Below are positions 1 through 15,400 of a DNA stretch of 64,000 nucleotides, piece by piece (position 1 is the stretch's first letter; the number at the start of each line of letters is the position of its first letter). Made by a program: the position numbers and the translations under genes. The notes beneath the pieces were generated by a model that was not told where the DNA came from, did not search any database, and saw only the letters and a list, made by a program, of their open reading frames with translations. This DNA comes from Paralichthys olivaceus. Its lineage: Eukaryota > Chordata > Actinopteri > Pleuronectiformes > Paralichthyidae. Location of the stretch: contig NC_091104.1 in the NCBI RefSeq assembly GCF_024713975.1, positions 14,961,580 through 15,025,579 on the forward strand, given 5' to 3'.

Positions 1-1671
1 CTCTTCCACCAGGAACAGATTTTCACAGATAAAGATAGTGGCATGATTTAAGACCCAAATGCCATTGTGCTACCAAAACAAGAGCGTAGTGCATTTGTTT
101 TCCCTGGTAGGCTTCCCCAACTTGCAGATATTGTGTCTTTGTGTCCTGTTTTGTTGGTAGTTGCTTCACTGTAAAAATAAATGGTTAAATATTGTTAAAA
201 TCTTCAGAGATTTTTTAAATGCAGATACAAACATTACAATTACACACATTCAGCAGTAAAATGTAAATTTTTCATAGAATTCAATATAATTAAGCAATCA
301 ATAATTCTAGTATAAAAATCTATAATTTGGATTGGAATAGATTGCAACTTTTATTTAATAGTTATTATTTTTAATGAGAAAAATAATTACATTTCTGTGA
401 AATAACTTTTTTTTTAGAGTTTTTTCCTACTGAGGAAAAGGGAAAGTGTAGAGTTTTGTATGTTGGAATAAAACACGTGCTGACGTGTGGTGTTTATTCA
501 GACCTGGAAGAGTTAAAGCTTTTAAACTAATCTGCAGCGTTAAAAATGTTGAGCTCCTGTTTGCAGGCCTTCCCACTCATCACTCTTTCAGTGCTACACC
601 TACTTCCCTGACTCTCCAGTCAGCCAGAATTGTGCCTATGTGTCACAGATGATTAAGTAGGCAATCAGCCTGTATTGATTAACATGATTAGTTGGTGTGC
701 TCGGGCCGGGGATGTATGGTGTGTTTCAGAGTGGCTGTCTCAGACGGAGATGGAGCCAGGGCTGTCAGCACCGTTCGGCCAGATGGATCCTCAGTCCTCC
801 ACCACTGTCAACACTGCATGCTTTATGTCTCCTGCAGTATTGATTTTCTACACCCTCTTTAATTCCTCAACGTATAATATCCGCTTTTCAAAACCCGGAG
901 TCACTATGAGCAATTGCTTTTGGAACCTGTCCTGTGCAGTTGTTATATGGCGAGGTGAGCTTTCTGGGAAGCAAACCTCCCCTGAGGTCAGCTTTTAAGG
1001 ACACAAATTCAGGTTTTCCTGCACTGAATAAAGTTTGTCACAGCACACACCATTTGTCACAGCGGCACCACACAAATGGGACCGGGTCCTCTGCCTTAAG
1101 CGCCACCTTTGATTTGCTATTTACCGAAGGGACAAGCTCCATTAACCTTTAATTATGAGAGTGCCAGGTTACAGGTACACGCAATAAAATCCCACACGGT
1201 GTGAAAATGTCAGAAGCGGCTTCACATTCCGTGGAAGCGCGGGAGCATGTGCCTGCGCCTAACATGAGCAAACACGACTGCATAGAGCAAGAGATGGGCA
1301 AAGTGGAAGCCAGAAGATGACAGTGTGGTTTGTAAACAGGCAGCTGGGCTTTGTGTGGAAGGGATGAACAAAGAGAGCAGCCTGTCCTCAGGGAGGGAGA
1401 AGGCAGCCTGACAGCCTCATCTGAGCTGCCTGGGACTCTGGGAGGAGAGATCTGGACTGGCCTAAATCTACTCCTCAGCTCCACTATTCTGTCTATTCTC
1501 TGTCTCCCTCCCTCCCTCCCTCCCTCCCTCCTGGCTGCCTGTCCTTCCCCCTCTATTCAGGCTACAGAGTTTGTGCTCCCCTCGCAGCATGAGTAAGGCA
1601 GAGTGATAATAGAAAAAGGCAGTCTTGCTGCATCAGTACATTTACTCCACTCTCTATCTCCTCGCATCCAG
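1..1671. other. Intron of UNC79, no exon recognised
   Basis: This stretch precedes the first visible UNC79 exon and is read as intron. It holds a CTCC tetranucleotide repeat near 1504-1531 and a polypyrimidine tract leading to the acceptor at 1669-1671. An open frame around 840-950 has a possible acceptor (ctcctgcag) and a possible donor (GAG then GTGAGC). Its translation does not resemble UNC79 as I remember it, so I do not call it an exon. Confidence 0.5.
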
Positions 1672-4132
1672 GAGAGAGATAAGTTCTACATGTCCCGCAT
1701 TGTGGTGTTAGAGCTTCTGCAGGCTCTCAAGTTCAAGTCTCCTCTGCCCGACACAAACTTGTTACTGCTGGTCCAGGTAAAAAAAAAAAAGTCTTTATGT
1801 TCATCACAAACAAAATAAATGGCAGCGTTCTTTCCTACATTAAATTCAACAACTCACAAACATGTGAATTTGTCAGTTTGTTTGTGCAGATATCGGCACA
1901 CGTCTGGCAGAATCCACCATCATCCAGAAGCACATGATCCTGACGCTGCCGGGGGTGAGACTCGAGTGGCTTTGTGTTTGGATTATATTAAAATCAGCCT
2001 TGTAAAACAGCAGGAAATAAAGACGCAACGCAGTGTGACTCCTCCTGAAGGATAAACTGCCTTTGTTCTCCATAGTGCACGACTGCAGCAATGGAATGCA
2101 TGAGGCAATACATAAGCGAGCTTCTGGACTTCATTGCAGACATGCACACGCTAACCAAACTCAAAGTAAGTCTTGTTCTTCATGTGAGCACCACACGGTT
2201 TGTTGCATTTTATCATATGTTTTTAACAACCTTTAGCATCCTGTGTTTTTTTTAGCATCATCGTTCTCTTATCCAAAATCTGTGTTTCAGAGCCATATGA
2301 AGGCTTGCTGTCAACCGCTGCATGAGGACACTTTCGGGGGAAACCTGAAAGTGGGCTTGGCACAAGTTGCCGCCATGGAGATCAGCAAAGGCAATCACCG
2401 TGACAACAAAGCCGTGGTGCGGTATCTGCCCTGGCTTTATCATCCTCCATCCACCATGCAACAAGGGTGAGAATTCAAAACCACAGACAAGTTCAGTGAT
2501 GGATCCATGACTTAAAACGAGAGGTTTGCCCATGTTACATTCAGTAAAACATATTTTCTCACTTATCTGTAATGTATCTTTCCTGGGAGGTAATTGTGGT
2601 TTCATTTTCCTACAGTTTGAGAGGTCTGATTAAATTGAATTTGGTTTGTGGTATTTCCAGAATTCAACAGAACCATCTTGTCCGTGGTCAATATCCCCTC
2701 AGCTCTGAAAAACTCCAAGACTGTGCAAAAAACTATTTTCATTTGAGCAAAAACAGAAAAGCATTAGCAGATATGTCTGATTTGAAAACCTACACACTAC
2801 CACGAATCAAAATGACTGAACATAATACCATCAAAATTAAGTGAGAAAATGTGTAGCTAATGAGATCTTGTGTATTATCCTGAGAAATACAAGAAAAGTA
2901 TTTTGGGGCTGATTTGACATTTTTTATAAATTTTTAATTTTTCTCTGCAGGCCAAAAGAATTCATCGAGTGTGTGTCCCACATCCGCCAGCTGTCCTGGC
3001 TCCTTTTGGGCTCTTTGACGCACTGTGCCCTGCACCAGGGCTCCACCTCCTGCATGCCCATCCCTCTCGACGCCGGCTCCCACATCGCAGATCATCTCAT
3101 TGTCATCCTCATTGGTTTCCCAGAGCAGTCCAAGGTCTGGCACATACATATCTCTTCTAATGATCTCACCTAAGATGCATTAATATGATCTACAGTATAA
3201 CCACCTCACTGGCCCTTTTCTTTATTTCCTTCTTGACCTCCTCCAGACATCGGTGCTACACATGTGCTCCCTGTTCCACGCCTTCATGTTCGCCCAGCTG
3301 TGGACCATCTACTGCGAGCAGGCGGCCGCGGCTCCGTCCCTGCAGAACCAGAACCAGACAGAGTTTTCCTCCAGCGCCATCCTCACCGGTCTCGAGTTCT
3401 GGAGTCGGGTTACACCCAGTATCCTGCAGCTCATGGCCCACAATAAAGTTGTGAGTGTGCCCTCTCCTTCACCAATAGGGATATAGCTAAGCTAAGCTAG
3501 CTGATGTATGTGACTGATTATAGGTATTCATTTTATATAGATATAAAGCTAATTAATTCCTTTTGAGTTGTAGCCTACATGAATGTTAATTTTGATCGTT
3601 TTCCATCAGATGGTGGAGATGGTGTGTCTTCATGTCATCAGTCTGATGGAAGCCCTGCAGGAGTGTAACTCCACCATATTCGTCAAGGTTTGTTATAACT
3701 CCAGTATTTTGGTCCCCATTTGCTAAATTGCAATCATGCTAACAATTAGCCTAACACAACGTCATGTTCATTCCTCTCTTTAGTTAATTCCTATGTGGCT
3801 ACCCATGATTCAGTCAAACCTCAAGGTAAGGCCTTCAAAAAGCTCCCTGCCATTTTTGATACAGATGAATAACAATCAAGTAAAAATCTACTTGCGATGA
3901 TTTCAAATCAAGTCGTTGTCATCTTCCCTCCTTCCTTCATTAGCATTTATCTGCGGGGCTTCAGTTGCGTCTCCAGGCCATCCAGAACAGGGTGAACCAC
4001 CAGTGTCTGCAGGGCCAGGCGTCCGGAGCCCCTCCGTTCGCCCTGCGCAAGTGGCTGCAGTGCACCCAGTTCAAGATGGCTCAGGTGGAAATCCAGTCGT
4101 CGGAGGCTGCCTCACAGTTCTACCCCATGTGA
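1672..4132 (+). CDS. unc79: UNC79 (NALCN channel complex subunit), C-terminal exons, partial
   Basis: UNC79 is a large cytosolic HEAT/ARM-like protein that, with UNC80, supports the sodium leak channel NALCN in neurons. Nine coding exons are visible: 1672-1776, 1877-1954, 2076-2165, 2291-2466, 2951-3134, 3247-3450, 3610-3687, 3784-3825 and 3944-4132. All have GT-AG borders and matching phases and give the last 381 residues. Landmarks remembered from vertebrate UNC79 are KFKSPLPDTNLLLLVQ, RYLPWLYHPPS, PLDAGSHIADHLIVILIGFP, EALQECNSTIFVKLIPMWLP and the C-terminus KMAQVEIQSSEAASQFYPM, ending at TGA 4130-4132. Upstream exons lie outside the window. The gene runs tail-to-tail with PRIMA1, as in human 14q32. 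The conserved C-terminus suggests an intact gene. UNC80 is the only real alternative, and the sequence fits UNC79 better. Confidence 0.92.
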
Positions 4133-4544
4133 CCTCTTCTCTGGTCACATCGGAGTCGTCTGGGTCCTTGGACCTGCGTGTATCTGCTCTGACGGAAACC
4201 TCTGACCAAAAAAAAAAGACTTACGCAAACGGATGCTGTGTGCGATTCATTTGGGCTGAATCGTTCAGCACCTTTAGTATATCTGTACAGTAAATCTATG
4301 CTATTTTGAAGTACTAGCACGGGAGCTGAAGATCCAAGGTTTGTAGGCTCGTGTTGGATAACTGTATCAGGTGCCTAACTGTTGTGTTCAACAGATCTGA
4401 AGAGTCACCAGATGACTGAGAGAATTTCTATACACCCATGTTTGTAACAGTGAGGGTCTGAAAGCAAACGTTTGTTGAACCTTAGATATGATCACTCTGT
4501 AACATTCAGATTCTATTACTTTTTAAGTTGGTTGAAAGCTGAAT

Positions 4545-4550
4545 AATAAA
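4545..4550 (+). terminator. UNC79 poly(A) signal
   Basis: AATAAA lies about 415 nt after the UNC79 stop codon, at the end of a non-coding stretch in the right orientation. It is the first good signal after the stop, so the 3' UTR probably ends near 4565-4575. Confidence 0.6.
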
Positions 4551-4569
4551 AGTATGAGTTTTTTCTAAA

Positions 4570-7140
<2,571 letters not shown>

Positions 7141-7150
7141 TATGTACAGT

Positions 7151-7156
7151 TTTATT
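7151..7156 (-). terminator. Possible PRIMA1 poly(A) signal
   Basis: On the minus strand AATAAA occurs here, about 2.27 kb beyond the PRIMA1 stop codon, and I saw no earlier good match. If it is used, the 3' UTR would include the long CA/GT microsatellite at 7770-7916. The assignment rests on position only. Confidence 0.35.
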
Positions 7157-7768
7157 TACAACTGAAAAACTCAGCAATGAAATCAACTTATACACATCTC
7201 TCTATCTGTTTGGTATAATGCATAAATTGTGTATGTACTATTGATTGCCATATATACATTAATGGCTTGCTCCATCAACATGACAACATTGACATAATTC
7301 TAAATGGTAGCACATTGTTTAAGTTCCGCTATGTATAAACATGTTCTGTTACACTGTACATGAATTAACAGTCCAGAAGGCAGATATTTAAATATCAATA
7401 TTTACATTCATGCATCCATCTCTTCTCTCCTATAGGTACATGTTGGGGTATACTGTTAGCTAATACCTGTGCATGTTTAGATGCAAGCATGTGTTTTCCC
7501 AAATTTCCACAGTTCAGCCAATGACTATAACCGACAGCCACAGAGTGCAGCCCACTCTCAGAGCACACTCATCTGCATGCACACTCATACACACAGACAG
7601 AAAGACAGACAGAGACACGCACTCACTCTCACACAAACATGCATGCATGCCCAGACACACGCAGGTTTAATGTAAAAAAGCACAGCAGCGCAGAGTGATG
7701 CTCCAGTTCAGCTCAGTTGTGTTTTTTCCAACGGGGATATGGAGGATGCCTGTGACAGCACTGAGTCT

Positions 7769-7916
<148 letters not shown>

Positions 7917-9427
7917 TCCCTGCCATCCTCTGTGCAACCTGATCTCTGGCTATTGGCTAAGTCTCCTGTCTCTCACCAGTCACAAGGTCAGCCCTGGGCT
8001 CATGTCCCCTGTTTCTACAGTGATGGGCAAAGCCCCTCTTGACGGATAGAAAAAAGACCCCCACAACAACAAAGATTGTCAAATCCAATCCACAAAACAC
8101 AGCTGAAGGCATTTTGCTGACCCCAAGACTCAAACAACAAGAATTAACAGATGACCTGTGATAGCACATTAACTTGTTGGGTTTGCAGAAGTAACACATG
8201 AAAAAAACAGGGACTGCCATATGATGCGGCACAGAAATAATGTTTTGAGAGCACATTCACAGAGCACATCATAAAGACCCCTCGCGTTTTAGCTGAAGTC
8301 TCAGGGAAACAGAGAAAAGCATCGTCAAACACCCAGAGACAAAACAACTGATACCAAAACTCTTTGCAGAGCAAGCGCGTTTTCTGCATCAGTGTCTCGA
8401 CAAACCGACAGCAGGCTCGAAGCATCGGAGCATCACAAATGAATTATATGCTTTATAAATTATTCACTTAAAAAAAACAGAGCTATCAAGAAATAAAAAT
8501 GGATTCATCGAGATGTTCAAGATTTCTCGAAGTTGCGAGTAACGTACAAGACAGTTCCTTTTTTCTTTTTGAGTAGAAAAATAAATTCAAAGGTAGATAA
8601 GTAAATAAATAGAGCAAATAAATAGATGAATGACTGAAGTATATTACATTTGAGCCTAAGTCTTCAGTGGCATTTTTGGCATGGTAAAACAACCACAACA
8701 TACCATGTTGATGTTGCTGCTCCTCTTTTTTTCTCTCTCTTTTTTTTTTTGTTCTTTAATATGGATTTCTTTAAATTGCATAGTCAGATGAATCCACATC
8801 TCAGAGCCAGGACCAGCAGTAACATCATGCCTCTCACAGAGCATCTGTCTCAGAAATGGAGAACCAAAGATGAACAGTGTGAGGATTGGAATATAAAAAA
8901 ATGTTGCATTCTCTGTAAAAACTGCATGCACGTTATGTATCGTGTGTGTATGTGGGGGGGGTAAGGGGGCGTCCTGTTGAGCCACCCATGAGAGCGCGGG
9001 GGCTGCTGTATTGTCTGTTGTTCCGTTGCAGATGTCAACAGTGTGTCAGGTCTGGATCTGCGGCAGACTGGCAGACAGTCCCTCTCCAGCCAGCAGCCAA
9101 CCAGCCTGTCAACAACACTTGCTGCTACTAAGAGCATAATGTTCAGCCTGCTGTGCCACTTTGGACACCATGGGGGCTTGTGGATCTTTCTCTCCGTCCT
9201 TTCTGCCTTCACTTTTTTTCCTCCTTCCGTCTTCTGCAGCTCCTCCCGAGCTGAATTGTGTCTTTAGTCCGGGCGACATGCCAAGCAAATAGGGACGGTA
9301 TTTGAATACCTCGGGTTGAAAATAAAACCCCTGTTGCATTCTGGGTGAGAGGGGATCGCTGTATTCGGGGGGTTGAGGTGAGAGACGTACACGGTGATGT
9401 CACTTCCTGCGTCCACCGGGAGACAGT

Positions 9428-12400
9428 CTATACCACAGTGTTGTTCGTACCCATGGCCTTCTTGTTGCGGATGCTCATGGCGTATTCCCCGCGACTCGTC
9501 CCGTTCTCCTCTTTCCGTAGTGGTTTCCTGCGAATAAACATTTTCACAGAGTGAGAATGAGTTCCTTGCCAAGAGAGAAGTGACGCTACATTCACCCTCA
9601 GCTAAAGGCCACGTCATTAAAACAGAGTTTCTGGACTGTTAACCTTTGGGCTGATTTGATTTCTCAGGCTGCTCTGGATGGATACGCTGGTCTCAGCGAT
9701 CCTTTCTAATAAGCTCAATGTTCAAAGGTCACTTTTGCAAGGAGACAGGAGGGAAGGATGCTTTGCAACACAGGGGATAAGGCAATTACCTACTCTGACT
9801 GGTAGATGCAATCTTCCTGCTAAGTAATGAGTGTGTGTGCAGCTCTCAAAACAACTTGGGAATAACATCGATACATAACCGTCTCGTGAAATTCCCTCTC
9901 AACGCAGGCTGTGCTTTAATACTCGGGTCCTTTTTGAGAGTACGTTCTGGTGCAAAATAAAGTGCCGACACATGATCCCCGTGCTGCTACTGGCCTGTGA
10001 AGAGCAGTATCATTCAATGCCGCCCTTTTCATGCACTCCTCTGTGCCTTTGTGGTTATTATATTTGTCCAGTGTACTGTGGCTTCTGCACCGACCCCCTC
10101 AGCTGCTCTCCCCTGCTCCGGCTTATGTAACTCGGAGACAGATCTGAATACAGTTAATACAGTCATTGTCCCGTTCAACACTGTACAGTGCCTTCACTGG
10201 CACAGCGGACCCTTGAGCGACATCTTAGGTCAGTGTCTCCTCTCCTAGCCGCTGAAAGCCGCGGATAGCCGGTCCAACTTTGACGAACAGTCATTCTCAG
10301 TCCAGTCCAGCACAAATCGTTTTCCTTTCTCGGACACGGTGCCGAGAGGGAATCCTTATAGGGCCAAATGAGCACATTTCCCAGACATCATGTAATCCAG
10401 TACAAACACACTGCAATAAAAACACTGTGTTAAGTTCACTCTGTTTAGTTTCTGTGGAGACTGTGTCAGAGATGTGAGGCTGTAAGTATTTTTTTAAAGA
10501 GAGCATGTAGTTTTTGAAAGAAGGAAGAACGTACACATCCTCTTATGGACGAACATTTAAATTCATAGGTTAAATAAATGCGCTGTTGCTCAATTCAATT
10601 CACCTAGGGTCACATTTATATACCATCTTTGGGCTGTACCTTTAAGACTGCATTCTCTCTGTTACAACTTAATGTTGTTTCTATTAATATCAGTATTTCC
10701 ATGGTGGTGGTGTCAATCTACTAAATATTTAATCAAGCACATGGACGTTCCTATTTATTCACAATTCCTGAGCTGTCATCTCAATTTGTCAGCTGTCTTT
10801 TTCTGTTGATCCTGTTCACTTCCGCCAATCTGATTTGGCCACCCCTGTTATACAACCATCTCTCTGCTGTCAGGTTTTAAACCTGCTCCTGTCTCAGCTG
10901 TTTTCAGCTGTCATGTCAGTGCTGTGCTTCACCTCCGTGCCTCCACCTCCTGTGCTCATCAGAGCTCCTCAGAAATCGTGCTCAGTTCCACTCCATCCAG
11001 TTTTTTTTCTTTCCCAGTGGTGGAATAACTTACATCTGTTGTTCATCTAATCAGGATGTTTACCAGTTTCACCATGATGAAAAAAATGACAGGGGAGTCT
11101 GAATAATATACAATCTAGATATATTTCTAAATAGGTACGTTTTAGCCGCGCTAACCATGTGGAATGCCAATTTCAGTCTGTCAATCAGCGCAACACTTAC
11201 TAAACTTACTAAAATATATTTTATTACCACTATGACATTTATTTCCATTTTACACACATTCATGGTCCCTGGAAGACAAATGCTACTGACTCTGCTTGTC
11301 TCCTGACTTGTAGCCTCACCACTATAATTCACATTTGTGGATATAAGTGAAATGTTTCAACAATGATTTAATGGATTGGTGCAGACATTAATGGTCCCCT
11401 TGGGTGAACTGATACCCCACTTTCTTTTCCTCTAGTGCAATTCTGACATTTGCAGAAGTTAATGTCTTACCAAATGTCAGATTGAGACACATTTCTGTTT
11501 TTCTTCATTCATGTCTCCATCAGGATGAACTGTGGTCACTCCTTCACTTTTCAATTAGTGCCATAATCATATCTAAATAATACATTTTATTGGCCTACAT
11601 GATGACAGTTGACGTGACAATTTCTAAACAGTGAACTGTAATCATTGTTATCGCCCTCTGGTGGCTGGCTGCAGTGCTGATAAACCCTATCTCCTCCATG
11701 TTAGTGACTGGGACATGAACCAAACTAAAAAGTCAAAGTGCACATTGAATGAAATTGTCTTTCATTTTAGATAAACATCACACTGATGTTAATAGTGTTT
11801 ATTTTCTATATTTGATTTTATAAAAATGGGGTTAAACATTGATTGACAGCTGAAGCTGACCGGCGATACCACGGCCCCTCCAAACAATCACTACTCTGCA
11901 GACTTGGCTCCAAATGAAGTTCAAGATTGTGGCACTCGTGTCCAGGATATTTTGTCAGGGATGGAAGTGGAGGAACAGGAGGAAGTGGGGATGCATCATC
12001 CATCTTTATAAAGGCCACAGTCTATGGCATCAAACCTGCTTAGCATCAGCATGTCAGGACTGTCATTGTGAGCATGTTTGCATGCTAATGTTATTAGCCT
12101 AGTAGCATGGTAGCATGGGCGAGCATGGAGCATTGCTGAGATAATACAAATAAAAAGTGAAAAATAATATGAAATCTTCAATTCTAATTAAAGATGAACT
12201 GTGTGCACTGAGCTTTCTTGTATTGCAATAGTCTCAGATTGATTTAATGCCTAATATTTTGTGTTGTTGTGTTGATGTATTAATAAGATGTTGACCAGTA
12301 ACTATTGCCTAAAATAGATGACACTGCACTGCAGACAAAGTTGCAAACAAACTGTGAGGCTGTGACTAAGACTTCCTCCGGGACAGTCAGCTGTGAGGGG

Positions 12401-15400
12401 TCGTGTGGCTCAGGACACCGGGGACACATGCTGCAGGACAGATGCAGCTTGCCGTGTCCCGGTGGGACCTGGGGAAAGCCTGAGAAAGGAAACTGTCCAG
12501 CTGCGGGGTGGAAACACATTCTGCTGTGGGGGGCGATGATTGGATGATGTAGCTGCAGCTCGGGGAGCTGGGATATACCAAAGTTTTCTCTGTGGGACAG
12601 ATGATACTGTTTATAGCCAGTGTGGGAATTCTTCTACTCAGAACAGTGAGTCAGTGCAGTCGATATTCATTTAACGTTACGCAACGTCCCTGCACTCACT
12701 AATATTTTAATTTTGAATATTTTTTGACAGGTTGGTATTTCATGTCATGCTGTAAAGTCAAGTCTGACACTGGGGATCTACATCCTGAAGGTGCTTCAGC
12801 CCTGTTTATTTCTCCCAGGATGTAATCTCCACTCACACTGCCCATGTCGCTTGGGGCCACCATACAGGGCAGAGCACTGGGGCCTCAAACCAACCTCTAC
12901 CCAGACGTTCAATAATAGATGCCATGCTGTTGACACATGGCAGGTGGCAACACAAGACTTCACAGGTTGGATGAATATTTCATATCGAAGCTGTGCAATC
13001 ACAGCACACTCTCCTGTTTGAAGTTTGGGGAATGGATCACGTCGAAATTGGGACATGTGTTGAGCTGTTTACAGTTACTCCAGCCATCTGGAAATTAGAG
13101 TAACATGTCATGGTTGAAAGAATAAGTATTAGAAAACAGACTGTAGAAAGCTGTCTGCAGTTTTGATGTGTGCTGGTATAGTCATTTTGAAAATGCAACA
13201 GAGGGGATTAATAATGTATCAGTAAACATTGGATTTTAAAGCATTTTGTTCCTTTTATTGTATCTGCGGTTGGAGTGTTTTGGATGTGGAGTATCACCTT
13301 TGGACAGGACCAGCTGTGATGTGTTATCCGTCTTTGGACGAGCCTCCCAGAGTGGGAAGTGATTGGGAAAAGCGACGAGCTTCATTAGTCAGTTGGGTTG
13401 AGTTTTGTTTGTTTTGGCTCCTTGCGTGGCTGACAGCCCGGACTGCAGCATCATGTCTCTTGCTTCGGATGGCACAGCAACACTGAAACCCAGCATGTGT
13501 CTGAATCCTCTTCTCTATGCTTGCACACACCAGCCTCCCTGAGTGCTGTGGACTCTGAATAGAATCGTATGGAAGTGTTTCTTTCTTCTCTCCAGCCCTC
13601 TTTGCTTCTGACAGATGACTGGCAGACAGAGATTACAAAAAATAACAAAAGGCCAGGAGGGCTGGGACCTGCAGGGCTCGCTGCTCTGCTGTCTGTGCCG
13701 CTCGGGCCTTGGCCCTCGGCCAGCTGATTTTCATTGGGAAAGCCCGGAGCACTGAGGGGCTGGAGGGCTATATATAACTGGCTGTGTTTTTCTCACTGAC
13801 AAATCCTCTCTCACATTGTTATTGACTTAGATGCTCAGTTACTGCCATTGCTTGCTTTGCTAGACAACATTTTATCCATCCTTCTCTCTGTGTTGTTTCC
13901 TCTCCCCTCCTCTCAATGGACGGTTACAGAATCCATGACAAATGTTTGAAAGAACCACATTTTTTTCCTGGATTTCCTGGCTGGTGACTAATGAATGTGT
14001 AATAAGGCTAGTCTGGCTGGACCTGTGTATTTCTCCCCCTGCTTGGCGTGGCACAAAGTCTGCAGTCTAGAGCCCACAGAGCTTCAGGACACGACCTGCT
14101 TGCATGTATAAAAGATGTGGCCTGTGACTGAATGACTGCGCAAATTAATTCATAAATAATGACTTGGGTTTGGGGCTAGAGCCCGTATTGCAACAACACT
14201 TTCCTACCACTGCTGCATTAAAAAAGGTGCCCCTTGGCTACACAGGGGGCTGGAGAATTGCCATAATGAATTCCTGAGCCAACTACCCATTACTTCCACT
14301 GCCTGACTTTGCCTATTTGTTGTTTAAAGAAAGGAGAGATAGAGTTCTGCTGAGGGAAGCCATATCTGGGATTGGGGCCTAATATAGTCCCATAAATATA
14401 ATAAGGTAGGACACAAAATCTATTTAAACATGCATTAATAAAACATAAAAGTCGCTCCCTAATTTAGCACACACCTCTGTGGCTGCTCTCACATGAGTGT
14501 GTGAAAGTCTGTGTTTATGCCATGTTTTATAGAGTGTGTAAATATGCCACAATGATGTATGTATGTATGTTAAGATGCTGTGTGTATATGGATGGGTGCA
14601 CACAAGTATCCTCTGCATGTTTCTGTGTACATGTGCAGGGCTTTGCACGATGTGGATGTGTGTGCATGTGTGTGTGTGTTTGTTAAATGTCTGGGAACAT
14701 TAACGTGGATGTCAGAGTGCATGTGTGACACGGAGCTGCCTGAATGTCACACAGAGAATTGGGTCTGGTTTGTGCTGCAGGCAAAACCTCACGCAGCCTT
14801 TTCTCTAATAAGCCAAATGGGAGAAACATTTCCTGCTGCAACGGCAGCGTCTTGGGATTCCTCTGCTCACCTCGTGCTTTCATGCTCCTGAATCCAGCAG
14901 CATTTCTATGAAGCTTCATACACTTATTAGACAGAAATATTTTTTTTGAAACACAGTAATTTTACCTCAGGTGGTCATGCACCATAAATTAATTTAGGAT
15001 ACAGGCGGTTTCTGCTGGACTCACTGTAGTGGATCTTTCTCAGTGACATTTACAACCCATTCCATTACCTAACCTCTGACCTGAGTGTGACCCAGCAGGG
15101 TGATGACAGGGTCACTGAGTCCCCTGCACCGCTCTAACACGAGACCACGAGAAATACTACAGTCTCCCATGGGTCACATTACACATGATATGTTGCGAAG
15201 CCCATTGAGTAGTTCCCATTTCAATTTGTCATCGTTCGATATATTTCGGAGTGAGATTTGACTGAAATACAACAAGAAAGGAAAGCAATGACATCCAACC
15301 TCTTGATGGCCTTGTAGCAGATGATGATGGCTGAGAGGAGGAACACCACTGAGGCACAGCCCACCGTTCCAAGCACTACAATGTCCATCTCCATCCACCA

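Noticed and set aside
838-950. Possible UNC79 exon with ctcctgcag acceptor and GAG/GTGAGC donor
   Set aside because: The translation does not resemble UNC79, and nothing else supports it.
12305-12547. Cysteine-bearing frame reminiscent of an EGF-like repeat
   Set aside because: It lies inside PRIMA1 intron 3 with no splice sites or neighbouring exons, and the opposite strand is equally open.
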